NCBI GenBank assembly: GCA_903813345.2 | Contig: CAIIXF020000001.1 | Location: 43,371,366 to 43,435,365, forward strand | Length of the DNA stretch: 64,000 nucleotides | Source of the DNA: Owenia fusiformis | Lineage: Eukaryota > Annelida > Polychaeta > Sabellida > Oweniidae | Reading direction: 5' to 3' | Shown here: piece after piece, positions 1 through 15,234 of the stretch | How the letters are laid out: every line of letters begins with the position of its first letter | Numbering within the stretch: the first letter of the stretch is position 1 | Notes under the pieces: model-generated | What the model was told of the DNA's origin: nothing | Database searches by the model: none | The model's input: only the letters and a program-made list of their open reading frames with translations | Translations under genes and position numbers: made by a program

Positions 1-79
1 AAAAAGGCTGTGGTTTTCAAGAGGATTATTTAATAATGATTTCACTATCGAAGCAAATGTATGTTTACACTTCAACTGC

Positions 80-167
80 TAGCCTTGCCCAAGTCGGTCT
101 CTTTTACTTATCTTGATTTCTATTCAAGATCAGATAAGTAAAAAAAATAACGACTTGGGCAAGGCTA
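80..167. mobile_element. Miniature hairpin transposon (MITE) with 9-10 bp TSD
   Basis: Seventeen-base perfect inverted ends, TAGCCTTGCCCAAGTCG at 80-96 and its complement at 151-167, enclose a shorter imperfect stem (TTACTTATCTTGAT / ATCAGATAAGTAA). The 88-bp unit is therefore almost all hairpin. It is flanked by direct repeats of TTCAACTGC at 71-79 and 168-176, which look like a target-site duplication. A 9-10 bp TSD is typical of Mutator-like (MULE) elements, so a MULE-type MITE is the best guess. It lies in the GLDC intron before the first exon of the window. Confidence 0.7.
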
Positions 168-342
168 TTCAACTGCTGGAATGGTACAAATTAATGTTTC
201 AAAAATAGGCCGATACATGAACTATTTCTTGACACCTAAATTGTATACCGTTAGTCAATTGGGAAATGCATCAAGCTATAGAAAGTATGGATTGAATTCA
301 AGAGGCAATATATATGACTTATATTCTTTTAACCTCTTCCAG

Positions 343-4928
<4,586 letters not shown>

Positions 4929-7575
4929 TGTTGTTCATAAATGGATTCAGAATGGAATAAGTGGAGGGATTATTTTTATATGGAGGACTTTGTACATACT
5001 TCTACATGGACAATATATAGTGTGGGTACCACACAGTTGGGTATCTATGGTATTGTATAAATAAGAATTTTGCTGATGAGCACAAAACATGGAAATACTC
5101 TGTGTCTGATTCTTTTAGTTGGTACTTTGACTTTATAAAAAACAGGGTTTTCAACGAAAAAGTACTATATTATATAGTACTACAGTATAGTGACATATTT
5201 GAGATCATTATTTTACAGATTGAGAAATATAATCAATCATGTGATGGGGTTTCTATTACTCTTATAACCTGTAAATAGACTAAATATTGTGTACATAATA
5301 TGAGATGTTATTTGTGCATAATGTTACAGCACTAAAACTGTATATTCATGATATTTATGGAGCATTCAAAATGTAACTGTTAAGTATATGTCTACCTGAA
5401 ATCTGAGTCAGATGGTTTAATCTGAAATTCGGTGATGAATTGATAACACTAAATTGTGATGGGAGCTTTTTAACAGGACTTGAATTCTTTCAAGGATTCA
5501 AAATTAAATTGAATTTTGTTGAAAATCTAAGAATTTTGTAAGGATATGTTGAACAGTTGTTACTCTAATTTGTTATTCTTGTTGATATAGTGCTATACCA
5601 AAAGACGAATCTTTTGCTGTTTTCAGAGACTTAATGATCGGAAATGTTTGATATATAGTTCTCAACTTTCTGTTTATATTTATTGAACTACCGATCATAT
5701 CTAAATAGAATTCTTTCCGGCTATGGGCATCTTTAATGATATGATTGATTACTTTTACTTTTGGTGATCAGAGAGATTCAATGAGAGTTAGTAGGTGCAA
5801 ATCATTAGTTCAGGAGTGGTCCAAAAAACGTCCTTATAGTTTATTTTGGTTTAACTTTTCGCACAATGCATGGATTTCAATGATATTTTAGAGTGATTTT
5901 AGTTATACCCCGTGAAAGCATTGGAGTACATTTAGACCAAAAACCCCAAATCGGATGGATTTGTTGGTTCATCAAGAAAAATGGGACTGTTGGGCCAAAT
6001 TGTGTGAAAAATGAAAGGGTCAAATATTTATAAATATAGTACCTCACTGCTTTTTCCTCGAAAGTAAATGCCTTACTAAAAAGGTCAAATAAAACATATG
6101 GACATTTTGGCACACCCTGTATATACGATATGTAGTATATATTTTGGAAAATATAATATACATTTGTACTCTATACTCTGAAATCAAAAAGATTTTAATT
6201 ATATAGAAAATTAACATCCACATTTATATTTCTATCCAAAAAGATTTGTATACATGAACATATGCTAGCTCTTCTATGCAAATGGAGCTCTTTTTAAATT
6301 GAGCTTACAATAAAATTTGATAATACTGATTGCATATTATTATAATTACACCATATATCATTTTAAAGTGCAGTGTATACAATTCCAGTTGTAATCACAT
6401 GTAAAATTTAGAATTCACGATGGCATGTAACTTGCATTCTTATTTGGTAGAAACCTATTTTTTCTGAAAATACTAAACCTTGAAAAAATGCTTGCTTATT
6501 AACCAACATGATGTGTTTTCAAAGTTGAATTTTACTGCGTGTCAATTTTAAAAGGGTACAAATAAATTGTACCCTTTCTTTTGGTGATACAACTTATTGT
6601 ATAACATTAATATTTTTGCATAATTTACAATCAGAAATATATAGCAATAGTATAGTCTGACCCTTAACTCATTGAATGAGTAATATACTGTTTATGTACA
6701 TAAACAAGGGTCGTTCGAAACATATATACATATATTTATCAACGTTTTTCCTATAGGTATAAATACATGTGTAGTCTTATCTGTAGATAATGGAAAAACT
6801 GTAATAAAAATCTATAAAAATATAACATATTTAAATGTGTGGTGTTACTAATTACCTAAGGATTGACTCCCATAAATTATTCTCCTACTCTGATACTATT
6901 CAATCATACATGTATAATTAATTATCTATATCCAATCTTATCTGCATTACATGTTTATCTATAGTATTATATATATCTTTTATTGACTCTTTTTAGATGT
7001 CATATCATGACATATTCGTCACTAAGGTAGAGCAGTTCTTCCCATTGTCTTTATCCTGGCTAGAACCATAGACAATTCTAGCCAGCGCCAGCCTTTTATC
7101 GAGTTAGCAGCACTCTAGCAATCGCAGGTATAGGTCAGCAGTCATAGGTATTGAATTAGACCATTCAAATTTCAATATATATTATACTATATGTCTAATT
7201 TCACATTCCGATTAAATCAAATTTTCAGGAAGCAAACAAAAATTGAAGTGCCTAGTGTATATATACTTGTAATGATTTCAAATGACCATAGAAACTTTTT
7301 TAATTGTTCATCATAAACTTGACAGCAGAGCCAGGCATAAAAAATGCTTCCATGCTCAAACTGATTTAATACAATTCATTGTTTATGAAAATCACTGCTA
7401 AAGCTAACAAGCAGTGGCAATTTTTTGAAAAATCCCAAAGTCCAGTCATTTGAGCTAACATGATACCTGATTAATCGATAATGCAGTGACTATAAAAACA
7501 TTAACAAATGGACTCTTCAATAGCCAGCTATTAAGGTCTCGTTTCATTGTAGACTATCAACATGAATCATGCTTC
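4929..7575. other. GLDC 3' UTR and tail-to-tail intergenic space with the P450
   Basis: No coding exon is visible. The GLDC 3' UTR starts here. Candidate AATAAA signals on + lie at 6088, 6309 and 6561, but none can be chosen from sequence alone. On the - strand, an AATAAA (complement at 6978-6983) could serve the P450. The only structured element seen is the degenerate inverted-repeat element at 5811-6120. The rest is AT-rich without recognisable content. Confidence 0.6.
5811..6120. mobile_element. Degenerate CAGGGTG-ended MITE
   Basis: The left end (CAGGAGTGGTCCAAAAAACG) and the complement of the right end (ACAGGGTGTGCCAAAATGTC) match imperfectly, and the similarity runs on through a TATAGTTTATT-like stretch. 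The right end is followed by ATA. The ends resemble the TA-flanked CAGGGTG elements at 36989, 43453 and 25664. This copy looks older, and its TSD is no longer clear. Confidence 0.5.
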
Positions 7576-10500
7576 TCATTCATTTCGCTTTGAAACAGAC
7601 ACCATCACTCCATCCTTCGGAACAAATGTCCCCCCTTCTCTTATTTGTAATGGAATTTGAAGTTCATCTGTTTTGTGAATAGTGTATTTCTTCAGAAGTC
7701 TGGTTAGGGCAAATTTAGCTTCCATTAATGCAAACCTCATCCCTACACAGTTACGGGGCCCATGACCAAATGGCATCCAGGCTATGGGGTCTCTCTTTGC
7801 TTTATTTTCGGGCAGGAATCTGAAATATAGTAGGGTAAGGTTTCAAGGAAGGGCAAGGAAGGAAGGTAAGGATGTTGCAAATAATGGCTTCTTAAATTAT
7901 AATTTCAGAATTGATGTGCCATAATTCTCGGTAGTAGAGAGGCTGGATAAAAAATGTAAAAACCTGAAAACCTTGAGATATTACGTTAGTAAATGTGGAT
8001 GGATCATGGTACATACCTGTCAGGACTAAAGATGGCAGGGTCTTCAGGTCCCCAGTATTTCTTGTCCATGTGTAGACCAACAGAGTCTGCCATTACCATG
8101 ACTCCCTCAGGAATGTCGACTCCCTTTACTGTGCACGCTTTAGTACATCTTCTTGCAATGATCCTATGAATACATAGATCGGACACTGCACGAATTGAAT
8201 AAAAATCTGACTTGAGTTGAAACTGAAGAAAATCATCCCATGATGTCAAGAATATTACCTCACTTGAATCACTGTTAGGGATATTGAAAGAAGATACGTT
8301 TAGAATGAGTAAATTCTAATTGAGGATCATTTTTAACTGAACCACATATCCTCTTTCCTGATGAAAATAAATTAGTCAAAAGTTTTATTTCTATTGACTA
8401 TATTATTCATCAAATCCTTAAGCTTAATACTGTATATCTAAAAATTATACCGGACGTTAATTATGCAGAATGCAGAATTGAAACCCAAATCTGTTTTTAA
8501 ATTTGCCTAGATAATAATTTATCTAGATACATATCAAATGATTAGATAATGAGTGGGAATGTACATGTATACAGTAAAAACATGTCTGTACATATACTTA
8601 CGGAGGAGCTATACTGTGTAGTCTCAAAACCTCACTAAACACCATATCTAAGTAAGGCAGCTTCTGAACAGAGTTGTAAGTAGGACACTAAAAAAACAAA
8701 TCAATTACAAAAACATTCAGTTTTCATAAAATAAAGACATTAACAATTGTTAGAATATATTAATGATGAAAGTAACTTAGATAATGACTTGACATAAAAT
8801 CTGATATGTTATTTGGGGAGCATTGGAAATAATATACATGTACTGGGAAAATAAACTAATAGTATATCTATCCCAGAAAATTTCAAATGAAGAGAAAGAC
8901 AACATTTAAAGTCTTGTGAATCAAACTCTTCCTTATATTGAAAAAAAATACATGTACACTGAAAACAGAATATTTGTACAAATATGCAACCATACCATGT
9001 CATCATCATCTGGAAAATATTCATCAATTTCTACTTGGAGTTTTTGTTGGACATCAGGGTTCAATGCTAGTCGGTATGATGTATAGGCTAGAGCAGTACT
9101 TGTTGTTTCGTAACCCGCCAATAAGAATATCATCAGATTTGCTTCCATCTCCTTTAAAAATAAATGACAACTAGAAAACAGCAACACCAGGGCATAGCAA
9201 ATCCCATTTATTCAAATGGCTCCTCGTAGGCAAGATGTCAAAAGAAAATACTTAATGCTTCAATGTATTTACATATAAAATATCAACAATATTGTTCCAC
9301 TACTTTCTGACTATAGCAAAAGCCATAAAACAACACATAACAATGGCTGCCATTTTTAAAAAAGCTGCTCATTAAACACACTGACATAAGACAGTGTAAT
9401 TATTCACAAATAAAATCTCAACAAAATCACTCCACTACTTTTAGAAAAATTCTTCTTTGCCATCAATGCTTTGGATATTCCAGTGAAGTTTAATTTTCCA
9501 TTTTTTCTTTAAAAAACAAAGTCCCAAAAACTGCTACAGTCAATTTAATAAACATAAGTATGAGCCAGCACATAGAAAATACCTCATTTGTCATTCCTTT
9601 CTTTCTTAAACTGGAAGATGTTTCTTTGTCACCGGATGATGTTCCAGTTGATTGGTCAGCTGTGTCAGAGTCATCAGAGGTCATTGTGAATGAGGCATCA
9701 TTAGCATGTTCAGTAGCACTCAGCATAAGATTAATGAAGTCAACTCTGTCAAGCTAAAATTATAATATTGAATGAGATGAGTACAATTGGTAGACTGGCA
9801 TGGTTGTACATATTTTAAGAACATCCAACTTAACACATTGCACTTCACTTGACTATATCAGAAAGGACAATGATAGCCCAACATAGTACAAACACCAATA
9901 AAAAGAGATTTTTGTATGAAACACCCAGACATTTGATCTCAGAATCCTACTTTGACTCGGACTTCAGTAAACATGAGGTTTGGGCAAAGTAGGTTCAATT
10001 CTTATACCAGGCATAACAACAGATCTTCTCTCCGAGTCAAAGTAGGATTCCGAGATCAAATGTTAGGGTGTTATGATTAAATGTAAATGAGTGTTTAATT
10101 AATTTTTAGTTGTGAAATCTCCCCAATCACATTCTCACTCATGAATGTGGACTGGGGATGAAGCTTAAAAACTAAAGACTACATGTATTGCACCTTTTGT
10201 GATCTCCTCATCTGAATAATATGCCGTATGTGTTCCCGCAGATAAATGAATGGATTGTTGAAGATTTCCCCAAGCTTTCTACCCAATCTAAACCATAGAG
10301 GCCTCAATTCAGGCAAAAGGACTGAAAGCATGAAACATAGCAATTAAAAGTAGGATATGTTTATTAAATTTCATGAGGCATATGTGACCACTGTAATCAT
10401 TATGTACCCTATACTTGTAACTACACATCAGTAAAGAATAGGAAGAAAAGCCTCTTTCTTGCAAAGCAGAATGCAGCTTAGAAATCCAATTAGAACTCCT

Positions 10501-13240
10501 AATCATTAGTAAACAGACTACTCTTGTTGACAGGGAAACACACGCAGGAATGAAAGTAGCTATCTCAATGTCTCAAAATGCATTGAACTGGTGGTGCATT
10601 TAAATAGTGCATACAAATACATACATACATGCTGCTATTTGGAGTGCATTCCTCTGTGAAACTCTCAGAAACAGTTCCCTTGCTTTCAGTAAGACAGGGT
10701 GTTTAGTATCAACTTGGGCATCAAGATCCGTCCCAAAGGCGCATGCACAAATCACCTCCATAGTAAGGCCTTGGTATACACTAGCAAAGAAACAATTAAT
10801 AAAAACTTGTTGAGGCTGGGCCTTTCAAATGAAATAAAAAAAAGACAAATAAGGACCCCATTTGACTAAGGGTTAAAAGCCTATACTCTACTTAAATATG
10901 CTCAATTGTGAACTATTGTGTCCTAATTTTATGATTAGTATCCATAAGCCAAGCTAGGATCTTAAAATAGATGAGGCATATTTGAATAGGCGAGGGAAAA
11001 TTAAATAGGCAAAAAATTGAGTTTATAATACTAACATTAGACATCATCTTCAGTTATAAATAAATAAGTACACCAAAATATTGAATAAAATACCTCAAAA
11101 ACATCAAGTAATTTACCTGTAAATATCAAATGTTGTTCCTGCATTTGCTTTCTCTTCTAAAACATTGAGAAGTTTGCCAACGCTGTTGTTTATCAAAGGA
11201 GACATCTGGAAATATGGTAGATTATGTATAAATCATGTATAAATTAATTTGCACAAAGGACAACTTGACAAAATACTACACACTTAAAAATACCTTGAAA
11301 GAACAAATAAATGAATATTACTTCCCTAAAGTTTTTACACTTTCAAAAAACATTAATCCAATTAAGATTGCATGGAATAAACCAACCTGTTATTTCAAAT
11401 TATTGAAATGTGCTTCAATTTTTTCATTACCTTTGTTTTATTTAGTTAAATTACTATTGTTCTCTATTTTTCAGTAAAATCTGCATACTCCAACAACTAG
11501 CTAATCTGAACAGTGAACACCTCTCAATAACACTTTTTCTCAGTGCCAATTTTGTTCCATCTCCCATTGACTCACATTAAGAACACTTATGGCCAACCCC
11601 AGTGGTGTTCAGATTAGACAGACTACTACTCACCCCTATTAAGAGTTCCAAAAGCACCTTGTATAGAAAACTCACATACTCACCTCCTTCATTCTGACCC
11701 CACTGAAAAAGGGACTTGATAAAGCCCTGATTCTCTTCCAATCTTGGCCCTCTGATTGTATTATATCAGGATTATGCTTGGGGCCACGACCCATGGGAAA
11801 TATCTGTAATTATTACAATTTCTATTTTTTCACTTTTTTCACTTGTATTTTTACTTCTACAACTAATTAAATGTTGAATGAATGGAAATCATTGCAGAAG
11901 TATTTGTGCAAAATATATCAGATAAAATTAAATATATCGCACAACAAAAAATAAAAAAGATAATATGTGCAATATTTGACTTGAAAAAAATAAATTATTT
12001 CTTACCCTCCTGCCACTGAAATTGCTGAACAAGTCTTTGACAAAAACTTGCTTGATCATCTCAGGATCTGTAATTACTAAGATTGGTTGAGGCCCTTCAT
12101 AGTATCTAAAATAGAGAAAACAGTATACTGTATATCCATGTCAGTTTCTATATTTGGGTAGTCACCCATGTTTTGATCAGTTTTATTTTAGAATGTTTTT
12201 GGGTCTTGTTTTTCTGTTTTGTTGTCCTCATGTTTTTTAAATAAGCACACTCATACATACCCATACATTCCCCCATATTCATTTCTCCACTTTTCCCAGC
12301 ACTTCAGCAGACCATATTTGTACATGTCATAGAAATTGCCAATAAGGAATGCAGGGGCAGGTCCATTTATACCCATCCTCTTAAACAGGTTATACCGGTT
12401 CTTTCTGTGCCTAAAGAAGAAGCAGATTAGTCATTAATATGAATGACAGGTATGGATTCAATAAAGTGGTAAACACTTTCAGACTAGGTAAATTGTATAC
12501 AATCACTGTAATTCAAAATGTCTGTTGATTGAAAACTACTGATTGCTGAACTAAGCACATGATCATAAATGAGTTTTCAATTGAATTTCTGCCAACAGGG
12601 GGAACAAATTAAAAAAAACAAGCAAGATCATTGTAAATACAGTAAAACCTTTACTGTATTTACTGAAAACTTTTGTAAGCAAAACACTTTAACCAGTAGA
12701 ACACCTTTGGGTCATTTTGGGTTGCTCATTGATTAATCCCAACAATGCTGAAGTCTACAATATGGATACATCAGTCAATTTTTACAGTTTGAATAATCTT
12801 TCACTTGAGTGTTTTATAATCTATAATTCTATGAGTGAATGACATACAGATTATACTTTAAAAGATTGTCATATCTTATATATAATGAACCTAGGAAGAC
12901 CCAAAATTGAGCCCTAGAGTACCCCAGATGTAATTATCAGATTTACAAATATTGTCAGTATATCAATTCTTTGAATATTTTCAACTAACTCTGAGCACAT
13001 CCTCAAAATTCCTTGATGTTATATGTAAACATAACATGTGAGAAATGCTCTACAAGGCTAATATACATTTAATATGCCATAAGTCTATTGATTATACAAG
13101 TTATATATCAGTATGTCATAAAAATATTTTAGGGTTGTTAAGATGAGAACTACATCTGTTAACCTATTTAGAGTACTGAATACTTACAAGACCAACACTG
13201 TGAGAAGGATTGCTAGGAGGGTCAATATCCAGGTCAACAT
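7576..13240 (-). CDS. Cytochrome P450, CYP3 clan (CYP3/CYP5-like), complete
   Basis: A microsomal heme monooxygenase of 531 residues. Exons (- strand, 5' to 3'): 13240-13188, 12410-12261, 12105-12006, 11803-11684, 11205-11117, 10780-10629, 10321-10194, 9753-9583, 9151-8996, 8687-8602, 8163-8017 and 7819-7576. All phases agree. Exon 1 encodes [18 protein letters not shown], an N-terminal membrane anchor. Diagnostic motifs are [14 protein letters not shown] (C-helix), AGYETTS (I-helix oxygen activation), EVLR (the ExxR pair of the K-helix), and [14 protein letters not shown] with the heme-ligating cysteine. The sequence aligns along its length with remembered vertebrate CYP3A, including RVDFINLM and DPEMIK. 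Exon 8 carries an unusual Ser/Thr/Asp-rich insertion of about 30 residues just before the I-helix. One donor (after exon 7) is a weak GTGCAA. Substrate cannot be inferred. It is convergent with GLDC and divergent from TAF5L. Confidence 0.96.
9920..10072. mobile_element. MITE with ~40-bp terminal inverted repeats
   Basis: Arms at 9920-9961 and 10031-10072 are near-perfect inverted copies. They start AACACCC and include ATCCTACTTTGACTCGGA. A ~70-bp loop lies between them. ATGA occurs directly on both sides (9916-9919 and 10073-10076), a possible 4-bp target-site duplication. It sits in the P450 intron between exons 7 and 8. The superfamily is uncertain. Confidence 0.6.
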
Positions 13241-14180
13241 GGTTGCTTTGTTCACTCCCAACTCAGCAGTATTAGAGTTTACCTGGAATTTACATTACAT
13301 TACAGTACATCAAGATAGTCTGATGTAATTGCAAATGTAAGTACAATTTCAACTTGACTTCAACACTTTGAAAACTTAAAACCGGTGCATTTTCAGACAT
13401 GACCATAGAAATAATGGACGTGTACCAGGATAATACTAATGATATTTAGAATGTTAATCCAAAAAACATTTGTGATGACCTGAGGACACCCCAGGGGGAT
13501 GACAAACTAATGAGCATAGTATAACAAGCCAGATACAGACATGAAAGAAAGCGGATTAAGAAATTTAACATCATTTTTTGAAGAAAATAAAAAAATTAGA
13601 CCATATATATCTAGGTCTCTATACTTCCATAGTTTTGAATGATGAAACATGTTATATAAAGTAATCATATTCTAACATTAAGAAAAAAGGAAAGTGCACA
13701 TTTAGAGTATGATGTACTACGATTTTCTTGGTTACAGTGACACGGGCAGTGACACATCTGAGTAATGAAATAAATTGTTACATCTGTAAGAAAAATAGCT
13801 TCCCTATAGGGGACAAATCTTCCGATCCCTATATGTGGGCTCAATGGAGCAAATGAAAAATGTGGACACAGAGCAGACTCAAAATCAAACACTCGAAATG
13901 GTATAGATTTTGATTCTCATATCTGATGAAAACATCATTTGTTCAGATACGAGACTCGATATACAGTGGGGGACAAAAATAAAACTCAACGTTCACAAGT
14001 TGTCACAATGAGCTAATTTCCAAGTTTCGTGTCTCAAACTCTCCCAAGCGGTAGAAAAATAATTCCCGTTCACTAAAGTAGCACAATTAATGAATCCAAA
14101 GCTTCATACCTGCAAATAATGGATAAATCCCTACCAAATCGAATGAATGTTTTCATGAATCGCCATGTTTGTTATCCAAG
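13241..14180. other. Region upstream of P450 start
   Basis: This stretch should hold the P450 promoter and 5' UTR. No coding exon, repeat array or clear core-promoter motif is visible. The open frames here are short and resemble no protein family. Confidence 0.4.
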
Positions 14181-14188
14181 GACGGTTG

Positions 14189-14291
14189 ACTCCCAGAATG
14201 CAACATCAGTTACCGTATTTACTCATGACAGGTTTCAAAATGGCGGATCAGCATTTTGAAAGCTGGCACGTGTCATGTTGCATTCTGGGAG
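14189..14291 (+). promoter_or_regulatory. Candidate housekeeping promoter: inverted ZNF143-like pair, YY1-like site, E-box
   Basis: CTCCCAGAATGCAACAT (14190-14206) and its inverted copy (14275-14291) match the core of the ZNF143/Staf motif (CCCAGAATGC). Between them are AAAATGGCGG (14237-14246), which matches the YY1 core, and a CACGTG E-box (14267-14272). A CpG-bearing stretch follows at 14300-14325. In animals these motifs cluster within ~100 bp of start sites of widely expressed genes. The position fits the 5' end of TAF5L, or a shared promoter with the divergent P450. Motifs are seen; promoter use is inferred. Confidence 0.5.
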
Positions 14292-14466
14292 CCAATCCTC
14301 CGTTCCGGCGCAATCGGGCGACAAAATCACCTCAACATTTGAAGAGTCGGCATAACATGTGATTATCCACTTCAACTTTTGAAGTTCTTATTTGTCATTA
14401 GGGACACACATTCCACTATATTTGGACTTACTCAGACGGAGAAAATAGAGCACTGAAACTACTGAG
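14292..14466 (+). other. Possible non-coding first exon of TAF5L
   Basis: Downstream of the motif cluster, 14461-14472 reads ACTGAG then GTAAGA, a strong 5' splice site at 14467. A pyrimidine-rich tract ending in AG (CCCAAAACAAG, around 15205-15215) lies just before the TAF5L start codon at 15235 and could be the matching acceptor. The exon start is a guess. Only the donor is well supported. Confidence 0.3.
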
Positions 14467-15234
14467 GTAAGAATTTATTACATGTGCAACAGCATTTAAT
14501 TTTCATAGCTTTTGCAATTCTTTATGATCCCCACTGTAGACTCTACATGTACAAAATGGCATTCATTCAGCATTCTTACAATTTTGATATTTTACAATAT
14601 ATATTTCAAGAACTCAACTGCACAGTTAGTACTTTATGACTTGCTTAGACGAGTTAAGGCTGTTGTCAGCTTTTGAGTGTTATCGCTTTAGGGGATAGGA
14701 CTAGGACTCCTACAGTAATAGGAGGAAGACGGGAACCCGGAAGTAAAACAATCCATAACATTAGGAACAAATACAATTTGCCTGACTTCATGGTTATTAA
14801 ACGATAATCTACAAGTTCTGCATGTTACAGCACATTTATACTTACGGTTTTATAACAAAAACTTCCCAATAGTATTTTCTGTAGAACAATAGAAGAGGGA
14901 AATTAAGAGAGCACTAGATTTAGACTTTTTGTTTTGAAAAGGCTGTCATGACTCGCCCCAATTCAATTACAATGTAGGATTTACACACCACTACAGTTAT
15001 TCTAAAACTATATCTGTTTAATAATTAATACAATTTTGAGAATTATTCATCGCGGCATATGTAATGTTTGTGGTTTCATCTGAGAGAAAAGGCTAACGTG
15101 GTCCTCCAAGGTGTAGATCTATATTCTTGTTATGGCGTGTCGTGTATTTCTTCAGTCCGTAAATTTAAGCATGAAAGTTTTAAATTTCTATATTTTTATT
15201 TTTCCCAAAACAAGGCGTTTTCCTATGTTAAAAA

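Noticed and set aside
181-342. Upstream part of the first frame as extra GLDC coding sequence
   Set aside because: An acceptor (TTCCAG) ends at 342, and the residues before it do not match GLDC. The preceding GLDC exon lies outside the window.
14165-14362. A 65-codon frame in the promoter region
   Set aside because: It overlaps the ZNF143/YY1 motif cluster and has no family similarity or splice context.
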